Below, in pieces: positions 24,657 through 34,100 of a stretch of 64,000 bases of DNA (positions are counted from its first letter, which is position 1; the number at the start of each line of letters is the position of its first letter). Source of the stretch: an uncultured Acidimicrobiaceae bacterium (GTDB lineage Bacteria; Actinomycetota; Acidimicrobiia; Acidimicrobiales; RAAP-2); assembly GCA_937975915.1 (NCBI GenBank), contig CALJTY010000015.1, forward strand, positions 1 to 64,000, in the 5' to 3' direction. The notes beneath the pieces are model-generated. The model saw only the letters and a program-made list of their open reading frames with translations, had not been told where the DNA came from and did no database searches. A program made the position numbers and the translations under genes.

Positions 24657-25082
24657 ATGGCTAAAAAAGTTGTTGCAGTAGTAAAGATCCAGCTGGAAGC
24701 AGGCGGAGCAACGCCTGCGCCGCCAGTTGGTACAGCCCTAGGACCCCACGGTATTCAGACCATGGAGTTCTGCAAGCAGTACAACGCTGCTACGGAAGCA
24801 ATGAAGGGCACGGTTATCCCGGTTGACATTTCAATCTACGACGACCGTTCTTTCTCATTCGTACTTAAGACTCCTCCAACACCGGTGCTTCTTCGCCAGG
24901 CTGCAGGAATCGCTAAGGGTGCGCACACCGCAGGTCGTGAGACTGTCGCCAGTGTGACCATGGCACAAGTTGAAGAAATCGCGAAGACCAAGCTCAAGGA
25001 CCTCAACACTGATGACCTCGAGCAGGCCAAGCTACAAGTCGCTGGAACTGCTCGTTCTATGGGCATCTCAGTAGGGCAATAG
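24657..25082 (+). CDS. rplK: 50S ribosomal protein uL11
   Basis: A 141-residue protein of standard length. The N-terminal signature KIQLEAGGATPAPPVGTALG, with the proline-rich thiostrepton-binding region, is intact. It forms the GTPase-associated centre with 23S rRNA. AAGGAG lies upstream. It is co-transcribed with nusG and with rplA, which follows after 8 bp. Confidence 0.98.
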   Translation: MAKKVVAVVKIQLEAGGATPAPPVGTALGPHGIQTMEFCKQYNAATEAMKGTVIPVDISIYDDRSFSFVLKTPPTPVLLRQAAGIAKGAHTAGRETVASVTMAQVEEIAKTKLKDLNTDDLEQAKLQVAGTARSMGISVGQ

Positions 25083-25090
25083 GAGAAATA

Positions 25091-25807
25091 ATGAAGCACG
25101 GTAAGAAATACATCAACGCTCTTTCACAGGTAAACCGTGAAGAGCTCATCACTATTGCTGAAGCTGTTGAAAAGGTAAAGGCAGTTGCGACTGCCAAGTT
25201 CGACGAAACAGTTGAAGTTGCAATCCGTCTTGGTGTTGACCCACGTAAGGCTGAGCAGCTCGTTCGCGGAACTCTTTCACTTCCTTCAGGAACTGGAAAG
25301 ACCAACCGAGTAGCTGTATTCGCCGCTGGTGAATACGCACAAGCTGCACGTGACGCAGGCGCTGACTTCGTTGGTGCTGACGACCTTGTTGCCAAGGTTG
25401 CTGGTGGATTCCTCGACTTTGACATTGCGATCGCTACTCCTGACCTCATGGGTCAAGTTGGTGGACTTGGACGAGTACTTGGACCACGTGGACTTATGCC
25501 AAACCCTAAGACTGGAACCGTAACCATGGACGTCGCCAAAGCAGTTGGCGAATTCAAGGGTGGACGTGTTGAGTACCGCTGTGACAAGGTTGGAAACGTT
25601 CAACTACGCGTTGGAAAGGTCAGCTTCTCAAAGGATGACCTCGTCGCTAACGTGCAAGCTGTCGTAGACGAGTTGACTCGTGTGAAGCCAGCTAGCGCCA
25701 AGGGCCGTTACATCATGAGCATCACTGTTTCTTCAACTATGGGACCTGGCGTCAAGATCGACCCAACTCGTACGAAGGAACAAGAAGAAGTTTTGGCTAA
25801 CGCCTAA
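25091..25807 (+). CDS. rplA: 50S ribosomal protein uL1
   Basis: A 238-residue protein of the L1 stalk. The hallmark GRVLGPRGLMPNPKTGTVT is present near the middle. L1 gates the exit of deacylated tRNA and, in many bacteria, represses its own operon mRNA. AGGAG lies nine bases before the ATG, overlapping the rplK stop region. A GC hairpin and a new promoter follow the stop. Confidence 0.98.
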   Translation: MKHGKKYINALSQVNREELITIAEAVEKVKAVATAKFDETVEVAIRLGVDPRKAEQLVRGTLSLPSGTGKTNRVAVFAAGEYAQAARDAGADFVGADDLVAKVAGGFLDFDIAIATPDLMGQVGGLGRVLGPRGLMPNPKTGTVTMDVAKAVGEFKGGRVEYRCDKVGNVQLRVGKVSFSKDDLVANVQAVVDELTRVKPASAKGRYIMSITVSSTMGPGVKIDPTRTKEQEEVLANA

Positions 25808-25814
25808 TTACGTT

Positions 25815-25844
25815 TTGACGGGGCACCCGCCCCGTCACTACGAT
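25815..25844 (+). promoter_or_regulatory. Promoter of rplJ-rplL
   Basis: TTGACG (25815-25820), 18 bases, TACGAT (25839-25844). The predicted start is near 25851, about 175 bases ahead of rplJ. Confidence 0.7.
25817..25836 (+). terminator. GC-rich hairpin after rplA, overlapping the rplJ -35 element
   Basis: GACGGGGC (25817-25824), ACCC loop, GCCCCGTC (25829-25836): an 8-bp perfect stem 10 bases after the rplA stop. It lacks a T-run, so termination may be partial. Its left arm overlaps the TTGACG of the next promoter. Confidence 0.5.
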
Positions 25845-25850
25845 GTAGTA

Positions 25851-26027
25851 CCTGCATGAAGTTTGTGCAAAAAGTTTTTTAAGAACGCCAGAGACATCCG
25901 GTGTGGGAAACCACTTAAAGAATCGAAAGATTCGCCCGACGAGGAGTTCGAGTTGTTGCCCTCGGGTACGACTTGTTCGCTTGGATGTTGAGGCCCGTAC
26001 CGGGCGGCATCCGGTGAAGGAGTCAGT
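25851..26027 (+). promoter_or_regulatory. Ribosomal protein L10 leader RNA (rplJ leader)
   Basis: About 175 untranslated bases with several stems. Two GAAA-capped hairpins are clear: GTGG/CCAC (25903-25914) and GAATC/GATTC (25920-25933). ACATCC (25894-25899) can pair with GGATGT (25983-25988), closing the domain. A second CATCC (26008-26012) can instead pair with the same GGATG, around an inner GCCCG/CGGGC hairpin (25993-26005), just before the AAGGAG ribosome site (26017-26022). In many bacteria the L10-L12 complex binds such a leader and represses the operon; that role here is by homology of position and layout. Confidence 0.7.
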
Positions 26028-26756
26028 ATGAGCAAGATTCGCCCCGAGAAGGTCGAAACAGTCGACGAAGTAAAGGCCCGCGTTGAAACAACATCAACTG
26101 CTGTCGTTACTGAATACCGCGGTCTAACCGTTACCGAGATCCAGCAGTTGCGCAAGCAGCTTCGTGGACTTGGCGCAGACTACAAAGTCTTCAAGAACTC
26201 ACTCGTTCGTCGTGCAATCACTGGAACATCAGTTGAGCCAATGACTGAGTTCCTCGTTGGACCAACAGCAATTGCTTTCGTTGACGGTGACGTCTCGGCA
26301 GTAGCCAAGGCTCTTAAGGACTTTGCAAAGGAATCACCAAAGCTCGTTATTAAGGGTGGTGTTCTTGACGGCAAGGCACTTTCACTTAGTGACCTTGTTG
26401 CTCTTGCGGACCTTCCAAGTCGCGATGTTCTTCTTGCACAACTCGCAGGACTCATTGCTTCACCACTTCGCACCATGGCCGGCCTTATCAAGGCTGTGCC
26501 GCAAAACTTCGCCTACGGCCTCTCGGCCCTCATCGACTCTAAGGGTGGCGCTGCTGCGCCAGCTCCAGTAGTCGAAGAGGTTGTTGAGGCTGCCGAGACT
26601 CCGGCCGGGGTCGAGGAAGCTGCTCCGGCAGCGAGCGACGACGCCGCGGCAGAGGTCGCGGAGGTCGCAGTTGAAGAAACGGCTGTAGAAGCTGTTGCTG
26701 AAGCTGAAACCACCGAGGCTCCTTCCGAGGAAGTCGCGAGCGAACCGGCCGAATAA
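26028..26756 (+). CDS. rplJ: 50S ribosomal protein uL10 with long acidic C-terminal tail
   Basis: A 242-residue protein; the family norm is about 165-180. Residues 1-171 form the normal L10 core (YRGLTVTEIQQLRKQLR, FKNSLVRRAI). Residues 172-242 are an added tail of Ala, Glu and Val. L10 anchors the L7/L12 stalk that recruits translation factors. The DNA for the tail is visibly more GC-rich (about 26570-26690) than the rest of the gene. AAGGAG precedes the ATG by five bases. It is followed by rplL after 43 bp. Confidence 0.97.
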   Translation: MSKIRPEKVETVDEVKARVETTSTAVVTEYRGLTVTEIQQLRKQLRGLGADYKVFKNSLVRRAITGTSVEPMTEFLVGPTAIAFVDGDVSAVAKALKDFAKESPKLVIKGGVLDGKALSLSDLVALADLPSRDVLLAQLAGLIASPLRTMAGLIKAVPQNFAYGLSALIDSKGGAAAPAPVVEEVVEAAETPAGVEEAAPAASDDAAAEVAEVAVEETAVEAVAEAETTEAPSEEVASEPAE

Positions 26757-26799
26757 CAAATCAACGCAGTAACAAAACGTAACGAAGAAAGGAATCACC

Positions 26800-27195
26800 A
26801 TGGCTGGAACATTGACTAAGGATCAGATCCTCGACGGAATTGCAGAACTTTCTGTAATCGAATTGAGCGAACTACTCAAGGAATTCGAAGAGAAGTTCGG
26901 CGTATCTGCTGCTGCACCTGCTGCAGCTGCTGCACCTGCTGCTGCTGGCGGCGGAGCTGCTGCTGGCGGAGCTGCTGAAGAGAAGAGTGACTACGACGTC
27001 ATCTTGACTGACGGTGGCGAAAAGAAGATTGCTGTTATTAAGGAAGTTCGTACCCTTACTAACCTCGGTCTTAAGGAAGCTAAGGACCTCGTGGACGGCG
27101 CTCCAAAGCCTGTACTCGAAAAGGTTTCTAAGGCTGACGCCGACAAGGCAAAGGCTGCTCTTGAAGCTGCTGGCGCAACGGTTGAAGTTAAGTAA
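26800..27195 (+). CDS. rplL: 50S ribosomal protein bL12 (L7/L12)
   Basis: A 131-residue stalk protein: N-terminal dimerisation helices (1-34), an Ala/Gly hinge (about 35-62) and the C-terminal factor-binding domain beginning EKSDYDVILTDGGEKKIAVIK. It recruits EF-G, EF-Tu and other GTPases. GAAAGGA lies before the ATG. A strong terminator follows 16 bases after the stop. Confidence 0.98.
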   Translation: MAGTLTKDQILDGIAELSVIELSELLKEFEEKFGVSAAAPAAAAAPAAAGGGAAAGGAAEEKSDYDVILTDGGEKKIAVIKEVRTLTNLGLKEAKDLVDGAPKPVLEKVSKADADKAKAALEAAGATVEVK

Positions 27196-27211
27196 CCCAA
27201 CGTTTTCAAGC

Positions 27212-27250
27212 AAAAGCCCCGACTGGTTCGCCAGTCGGGGCTTTTTCTTT
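27212..27250 (+). terminator. Intrinsic terminator between rplL and rpoB
   Basis: A 15-bp perfect stem, AAAAGCCCCGACTGG (27212-27226) and its complement (27231-27245), capped by TTCG and running into a T-rich tract. UUCG is an exceptionally stable tetraloop. It separates rplJL from rpoBC, either fully or as a partial attenuator. Confidence 0.92.
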
Positions 27251-27261
27251 GTCTAGGGTGC

Positions 27262-27290
27262 TTGACCTCGGGCCCCAGGGTGCTTATGGT
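27262..27290 (+). promoter_or_regulatory. Promoter of rpoBC
   Basis: TTGACC (27262-27267), exactly 17 bases, TATGGT (27285-27290). The predicted start is near 27297, leaving about 160 bases of leader before the likely rpoB start. Confidence 0.7.
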
Positions 27291-27320
27291 TTAGGCATCC
27301 GCCCCGCGGAAGCGTCTCCT

Positions 27321-27359
27321 AAGGAGCGCCACTTGCGCATTGACCTCTTGCGCCAGTAG
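27321..27359 (+). other. Candidate eight-codon leader peptide in the rpoB leader
   Basis: AAGGAG (27321-27326), six bases, then TTG (27333) starting a frame that would read MRIDLLRQ and stop at TAG 27357-27359. The frame differs from rpoB. The ribosome site is as strong as any nearby, but so short a frame can occur by chance. Confidence 0.3.
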
Positions 27360-27457
27360 CATTGTCAGACCCTGTCCTTCTGCCTATTTCGTCAACCCCT
27401 GACGCGAATCGTCATTTGGTCATGGTCACGCCACCCACTTACATGGAGGATTTTCTG

Positions 27458-30400
27458 TTGACGTCTCGGTCCCTTAGCCCAGTACGTTTTAACTTCTCAG
27501 CGTTGGGTGAGGCATATCCTCTACCTAACCTGCTCGAGATTCAGCGCGATAGCTTCGACCTATTTATGAAGCAAGGATTGCGTGAAGCTTTTGAAGCTAT
27601 CTCGCCAATCAGTGACTTCACAGGTCGCTTGTCGCTAGAACTCGAGTTCGATCCAGATGACATGGATCTGAAGAGCCCACCGAAGTTCACTGTTGAAGAG
27701 TGTCGCCAACGCGCAACTACTTACTCACAGCCAATTTTCGTTCACGCACGTTTCTTGAACTCTGAAACTGGAGAAATTAAAGAGCAGACCGTGTTCATGG
27801 GTGACTTCCCAATCATGACCGAACAAGGAACGTTCATCATTAACGGAACAGAGCGTGTGGTTGTTTCACAGCTCGTTCGTTCACCTGGTGTTTTGTTCCA
27901 GCCTGGCAAGGATGAGAAGGTTGCTTTTGAAGGAACCATCCACCCGGGCCGCGGTGAATGGTTGCAGGTTGACCTTGAAGAAAAGAAGAACAAGTCTGCG
28001 AACGCTGGTGCACGTATTGCACGTAAGCGTCGTATTTCGATCTTCACACTTCTTCGTGCACTCGACACTTCAATGGACGAAGCATTCTTCAATAAGTTTG
28101 TTGAACACTTCGACTTCCTCGAAGACCAGTTCCACACTGACTGGAAAAAGGCGCACACCGAAATCGCCAAGCACATGGACAAGTACAACATGGAGGACTC
28201 ACCTGAGAACTTCCTCAAGGCCAGCCAGGAAACTGCATGGCTTGAGATCTACCGTCGTGCTCGTCCAGGTGAAGTGCAAACTATCGAAGCTGCTCGTCAG
28301 TACTTCGAAGGTGCATTCTTCTCTGAAAAGCGTTACGACCTTTCACGCGTAGGTCGCTACAAGCTCGACATCAAGCTTGGTGCAGAAGTTGCAAAGAACG
28401 TTGAACTCTTCGGTGACCTTCTTGAGAAGCCAAACCCAGAGCTGCACGTTCTTTCAAAGGCCGAAGTACTTGCAACCGCAACGTACCTCCTAAACCTTGC
28501 TCGTGACCGCACTGCAAAAGAAACTACGTACCACATTGACGACCAGGACCACTTCGCGAACCGTCGTATCCGTTCAGTTGGTGAACTAATCCAGAACGCA
28601 CTGCGCACTGGACTTTCACGTATGGAGCGCGTTGTACGTGAGCGTATGAACACACAAGACGTTGAGTCAATTGCACCTCAGACATTGATCAACATCCGCC
28701 CAGTGATGTCAGCGATTAAGGAATTCTTCGCAACGTCACAGCTCAGTCAGTTCATGGACCAGAACAACCCACTGTCGGGACTAACGCACAAGCGTCGTCT
28801 TTCAGCGCTGGGACCTGGTGGACTTTCTCGTGAGCGTGCGGGTCTTGAAGTTCGAGACGTTCACTCCTCTCACTACGGACGTATGTGTCCTATTGAAACT
28901 CCAGAAGGTCCGAACGTAGGACTTATTGGTTACCTCGCTAACTATGCACGTATTAATGAATACGGATTCATTGAGACTCCGTACCGGATTGTTAAGAACG
29001 GAAAAGTAACGGGTGATGTTGAATACTTCACCGCTGACGCTGAAGAGCGTTTCGTTATTGCTCAGGCGAACACTGAAGTAGACGCATCTGGAAAGATTTT
29101 GGCCGACCGCGTACTTGTACGTCGTGGACCAATTGGAACCGGACTCCGCGTTGGTTCATCAAACAAGTCTTCTTCTACAACGTCAGAAATTGACTTTGTG
29201 AAGCCAGAAGAAGTTGAGCTGATGGACGTTTCAACACGTCAGGTTATTTCTGTTGCTACTGCACTTATTCCATTCGTAGAACACGACGACGCCCAGCGCG
29301 CGTTGATGGGTGCGAACATGCAAAAGCAGGCTGTGCCGCTCATCATGCCAGAAGCTCCATTCGTTGGAACTGGAATGGAAGCTCGCGCTGCTCTTGACTC
29401 TGGTGACGTGCTCATCGCTGAAGGAGATGGAACTGTTGCTTCTGTTTCTGGTGACCGCATTGTTGTTCAGTACGAAAAGGGTGTTGTTGACCGTTACGGT
29501 AAGGAACTCGGTAAGAAGCAGTACAACCTAAACAAGTTCCGTCGTTCGAACCAGGACACTTCTATTAACCAGAAGCCACTCGTGTTCGGAAACGAAACTG
29601 TGAAGTTGGGCGACCTTCTTGCAGACGGAACATCTACCTACAACGGTGAACTCGCACTTGGTAAGAACTTGCTCGTGGCGTACATGCCATGGGAAGGGTA
29701 CAACTACGAAGACGCGATCATTCTTAACGAACGTCTAGTTCGTGACGATGTTCTTACTTCTATCCACGTTAAGGAATACGAAATTGACGCTCGCGACACC
29801 AAGCTTGGTGCCGAAGAAATCACTCGAGACATTCCTAACTTGCCAGACGACATTTTGGCTGACCTCGACGACCGCGGAATTGTTCGCATTGGTGCTGAAG
29901 TTCAGCCTGGTGACATCCTCGTAGGTAAGGTCACTCCAAAGGGTGAAACTGAGCAGAGCCCAGAAGAGCGTCTGCTTCGTGCAATCTTCGGTGAAAAGGC
30001 TCGTGAAGTACGAGACACATCACTTAAGGTTCCCCACGGTGAGTCTGGAAAAGTTATCGACGTCAAGGTGTACAGCCGCGACGAAGACCACGAAATGCAG
30101 CCTGGTGTTAACCAGCTTGTAAAGGTTTATGTTGCTCAGAAGCGAAAGATCTCTGAAGGTGACAAGCTCGCCGGACGCCACGGTAACAAGGGTGTTATCT
30201 CAAAGATCCTTCCTGAAGAAGACATGCCGTACATGGAAGACGGAACACCAGTCGACATCATCTTGTCGCCACTTGGTGTACCAAGTCGTATGAACGTTGG
30301 TCAGGTTCTTGAATCTCACCTCGGTTACGCGGCTCGTCACGGTTGGGAAGGCATCACTGTTAACCCAGCAGTAGGAACATCAGGTCAGACAGACCAGAAC

Positions 30401-31141
30401 AACCCTGCAAGTCGTCCATTCCGTAAGACTCGTCCACGCACAGAGCCTGCGATCTACGTTTCAACGCCATCGTTTGACGGTGCGCACTGGGACGAGACCG
30501 AGCGTGCGAAGGACAAGCCAACGATCCAAAAGACATTCCAGACTCTTAACGTCGACGGTCGAAACGGTAAGCGCTTGCTTGCTGGCGACAATGACGGCAA
30601 GGTCACATTGTTTAACGGACGTACAGGTGAGTCATACGACAATCCAATCTCAGTTGGTTACGCCTACATCTTGAAGCTCGCTCACATGGTCGACGACAAG
30701 ATTCACGCACGTTCAACTGGTCCATACTCAATGATCACTGCCCAGCCACTCGGTGGTAAGGCGCAGTTCGGTGGTCAGCGTTTCGGAGAAATGGAAGTTT
30801 GGGCTCTCGAAGCATACGGAGCTGCTTACGCACTTCAAGAACTCTTGACTGTGAAGTCAGACGACATGAAGGGCCGCGAGCGCGCTTACGAAGCAATCGT
30901 TAAGGGTCAGAACTTGCCAGAGCCTGGAATCCCAGAATCCTTCAAGGTTCTTATCAAGGAAATGCAATCACTCTGTCTAAACGTAGAAGTACGTGACAAG
31001 AACAAGCAGCACGTTGATCTTGCAGACACTGAAGAAGACTTCTTCTCAGTTACTCGCGAACTCGGAATCGACATCAGTCGACCTGAGCGTGGTTCTGATG
31101 AAGAAGATGCCCGCCGCGCCGCCGAAAGGAAGTTGTCATGA
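27458..31141 (+). CDS. rpoB: DNA-directed RNA polymerase subunit beta
   Basis: A 1227-residue beta subunit from the TTG at 27458. I chose this start because GGAGGA (27445-27450) is seven bases upstream; in-frame starts at 27362, 27422 and 27443 would add up to 32 residues without better ribosome sites. The rifampicin region is wild type, with Asp434, His444 and Ser449 at the positions of M. tuberculosis 435, 445 and 450. Conserved C-terminal features include KLAGRHGNKGVIS and the GGKAQFGGQRFGEME segment. Its stop overlaps rpoC as ATGA, giving tight coupling of the two large subunits. Confidence 0.97.
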   Translation: MTSRSLSPVRFNFSALGEAYPLPNLLEIQRDSFDLFMKQGLREAFEAISPISDFTGRLSLELEFDPDDMDLKSPPKFTVEECRQRATTYSQPIFVHARFLNSETGEIKEQTVFMGDFPIMTEQGTFIINGTERVVVSQLVRSPGVLFQPGKDEKVAFEGTIHPGRGEWLQVDLEEKKNKSANAGARIARKRRISIFTLLRALDTSMDEAFFNKFVEHFDFLEDQFHTDWKKAHTEIAKHMDKYNMEDSPENFLKASQETAWLEIYRRARPGEVQTIEAARQYFEGAFFSEKRYDLSRVGRYKLDIKLGAEVAKNVELFGDLLEKPNPELHVLSKAEVLATATYLLNLARDRTAKETTYHIDDQDHFANRRIRSVGELIQNALRTGLSRMERVVRERMNTQDVESIAPQTLINIRPVMSAIKEFFATSQLSQFMDQNNPLSGLTHKRRLSALGPGGLSRERAGLEVRDVHSSHYGRMCPIETPEGPNVGLIGYLANYARINEYGFIETPYRIVKNGKVTGDVEYFTADAEERFVIAQANTEVDASGKILADRVLVRRGPIGTGLRVGSSNKSSSTTSEIDFVKPEEVELMDVSTRQVISVATALIPFVEHDDAQRALMGANMQKQAVPLIMPEAPFVGTGMEARAALDSGDVLIAEGDGTVASVSGDRIVVQYEKGVVDRYGKELGKKQYNLNKFRRSNQDTSINQKPLVFGNETVKLGDLLADGTSTYNGELALGKNLLVAYMPWEGYNYEDAIILNERLVRDDVLTSIHVKEYEIDARDTKLGAEEITRDIPNLPDDILADLDDRGIVRIGAEVQPGDILVGKVTPKGETEQSPEERLLRAIFGEKAREVRDTSLKVPHGESGKVIDVKVYSRDEDHEMQPGVNQLVKVYVAQKRKISEGDKLAGRHGNKGVISKILPEEDMPYMEDGTPVDIILSPLGVPSRMNVGQVLESHLGYAARHGWEGITVNPAVGTSGQTDQNNPASRPFRKTRPRTEPAIYVSTPSFDGAHWDETERAKDKPTIQKTFQTLNVDGRNGKRLLAGDNDGKVTLFNGRTGESYDNPISVGYAYILKLAHMVDDKIHARSTGPYSMITAQPLGGKAQFGGQRFGEMEVWALEAYGAAYALQELLTVKSDDMKGRERAYEAIVKGQNLPEPGIPESFKVLIKEMQSLCLNVEVRDKNKQHVDLADTEEDFFSVTRELGIDISRPERGSDEEDARRAAERKLS

Positions 31142-34100
31142 GTCCGCTCGACGTCAACCAGTTTGAAGAACTAAGCATTGGCCTCGCCACTGCGTCAAAC
31201 ATCCGTAGTTGGTCATCAGGAGAAGTTAAGAAGCCTGAGACAATCAACTACCGCACACTGCGCCCTGAGAAGGATGGTCTTTTCTGCGAAAAGATTTTCG
31301 GACCTCAGAAGGCTTGGGAATGTGCATGTGGAAAGTACAAGCGAGTTCGTTTTAAGGGAATCGTTTGTGAGCGCTGTGGTGTTGAAGTTACGAGTGACAA
31401 AGTTCGTCGTGACCGCATGGGACACATTGCCCTTTCTGCACCAGTAGTTCACATTTGGTACTTGCGTGGAACACGCTCATGGCTTGCCTACCTTCTTATG
31501 GGAACACTTCCAAAGGAAGAACTCAAGGCCAAGCAGCTCGAGAAGGTTATTTACTTCGCCGCGCACATGGTTACCCACGTTGAAATTGACCGTCGCCACG
31601 AAGACCTCAGCGATCTTCGCCAAGGTCTCTCAGACGAACTGATTGAAATTGCAGAGCGCGAAGTTAAGGCACTCGACACCAAGTTGAAGGACATCGAAGC
31701 TCGTGCCGCAAAGCTTGAGTCAGAAGGAGCGAAGGAAACTGAACTTCGCGCACTTCAGCGTGGAACTGAGAAGGAACTGGACGCTGTTCGTTCACGTTTC
31801 GCCGAAGAACGCGAACTTGCTAAGCAAGCATTCGACACATTCGAAGGTCTGCACTCACGTCAGATCATTGAAGACGAAGTTCTCTACCGTGAAATGGAAT
31901 TCCGTTACGGGGAATACTTCGAAGGTGGCATGGGAGCTAACGCAATCTTGCAACTAATCGACCGCATGGACCTCGACGAAGAAGAAAAGGTAATGCGCGA
32001 GATGATTGACGCTAAGGATGGCCGCAAGCCACTTAGTGCTCAGCGTCACGCCAAGTTCCTTAAGCGCCTCGCCATTGTTCAGTCGTTCAACCGTCGTGAT
32101 GACCAGGGCCGTCGTCTTAATGACCCACGTGCCATGATCCTCGAAGCAGTGCCAGTTATTCCGCCAGACCTTCGCCCAATGGTGCAGCTCGACGGTGGAC
32201 GCTTCGCGACATCAGACCTCAACGACCTTTACCGTCGTGTGATCAACCGCAACAACCGACTCAAGCGCTTGCTTGACCTCGGTGCTCCAGACATCATTGT
32301 TAACAACGAAAAGCGAATGCTCCAAGAAGCAGTCGACGCGTTGTTCGACAACGGTCGTCGTGGACGCCCAGTTGCTGGCCAGTCAGGTCGACCACTGAAG
32401 TCTCTTTCAGACATGTTGAAGGGTAAGCAGGGACGTTTCCGTCAGAACTTGCTCGGAAAGCGCGTTGACTACTCAGGTCGTTCAGTAATTGTTGTTGGAC
32501 CTCAGCTCAAACTGCACCAGTGTGGTCTGCCAAAGATGATGGCGCTTGAACTCTTCAAGCCTTTCGTTATGAAGCGACTCATTGAAACGCAGATGGCTCA
32601 GAACATCAAGAGCGCTAAGCGCATGGTTGAACGCCGTAAGGCAGTTGTGTGGGACGTTCTAGAAGAAGTTATTCGTGAGCACCCAGTACTTCTTAACCGT
32701 GCACCGACTCTTCACCGACTTGGTATCCAGGCTTTCGAGCCAGTACTTGTAGACGGTAAGGCCATTCAGATTCACCCACTCGTATGTAAGGCGTTCAACG
32801 CTGACTTCGACGGTGACCAGATGGCGGTACACGTACCGCTCTCTGCTGAAGCACAGGCTGAAGCACGCATCTTGATGTTGTCTACAAACAACATCTTCAC
32901 ACCGGCAACCGGTCGTCCTATTACTGAGCCTGCTCAGGACATGGTCTTTGGTGCCTACTACCTAACACTTCCAGCTGACGCTGAAGTGGAGAACCCACCA
33001 GTGTTCCGTCACGTCTTCGAGATCGAAAATGCTCTCGCCGACAAGGTCATTGGTCTTCGTTCACCAATTCAGATTCGTCCACTCGAAGGATCATCGCTTG
33101 CGATGCGCCTCGAGCTTGCAGGAATTGAAACAAAGGGCGTTAACCGTCAACTTGTTACAACACCTGGACGTGTTTTCTTTAACGAAGCGCTGCCATTTGG
33201 CTTCCGTTTCGTTAACGAGCTCATTGGAAAGAACGCCACACCAATTGGAACGATTGTTGAAGAAATTTCAGGAAACTTCGGACGTCACGAAGTTGCTGAA
33301 GCTCTTGACGCAATTAAGTCACTTGGTTTCCGTTACGCCACTAAGTCAGGTCTCACCATCTCAATTGATGACGTTGTTACAACGCCAGAGAAGGCCGAGA
33401 TTCTTAACAAGTATGAAGAGCAGGCCGCCAAGGTTGAAACTAACTACAAGCGTGGTGTGATTGTGGACGACGAACGTCGTCAACAGGAAATCGAGATTTG
33501 GACTAACGCGAACAAGGAGGTCGGTGACGCCACTGACCGTGCCATGAACGCAAAGTTCGACAACCCAATTCGCATGATGGTTGACTCTGGTGCTCGTGGT
33601 AACTCACAGCAGATTCGCCAGATCGCCGCTATGAAGGGTCTCGTATCTAACCCACGTGGTGAAATGATTCCTCGCCCGATTAAGTCTTCATTCCGTGAAG
33701 GCCTTTCGGTTCTTGAGTACTTCATCTCAACGCACGGTACCCGTAAGGGACTGGGTGACACCGCTCTACGTACTGCTGACTCTGGATACCTAACACGTCG
33801 ACTCGTTGACGTTGCTCAGGAACTCATTGTTAAGGAATTCGACTGTGCCACAACTCGTGGAATGTGGATCGAGCATGTTGCTGCTGACACACGCGGACAG
33901 CGTGCTCACCTCGAAACCAAGCTATGGGGACGTGTTGTTTCAGAACCTGTGACACTTTCAGACGGCACCACTATTGAAGCTGGTGTGATGTTGATGGCTG
34001 ATGATGTTGAGCGTCTTCGTGACGACTCAGCAGTGACGCGTGTTCGTGTTCGTACAACACTTACGTGTGACGCACTTCAGGGTGTTTGTGCAGCGTGTTA

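Noticed and set aside
26570..26690. GC-rich patch in rplJ as sign of horizontal transfer
   Set aside because: It coincides exactly with an Ala/Glu/Val-rich tail, whose codons are GC-rich; composition follows from the protein.
27362..27457. Longer rpoB N-terminus from TTG 27362 or ATG 27422/27443
   Set aside because: No ribosome site before these codons, while GGAGGA suits TTG 27458; still not excluded.
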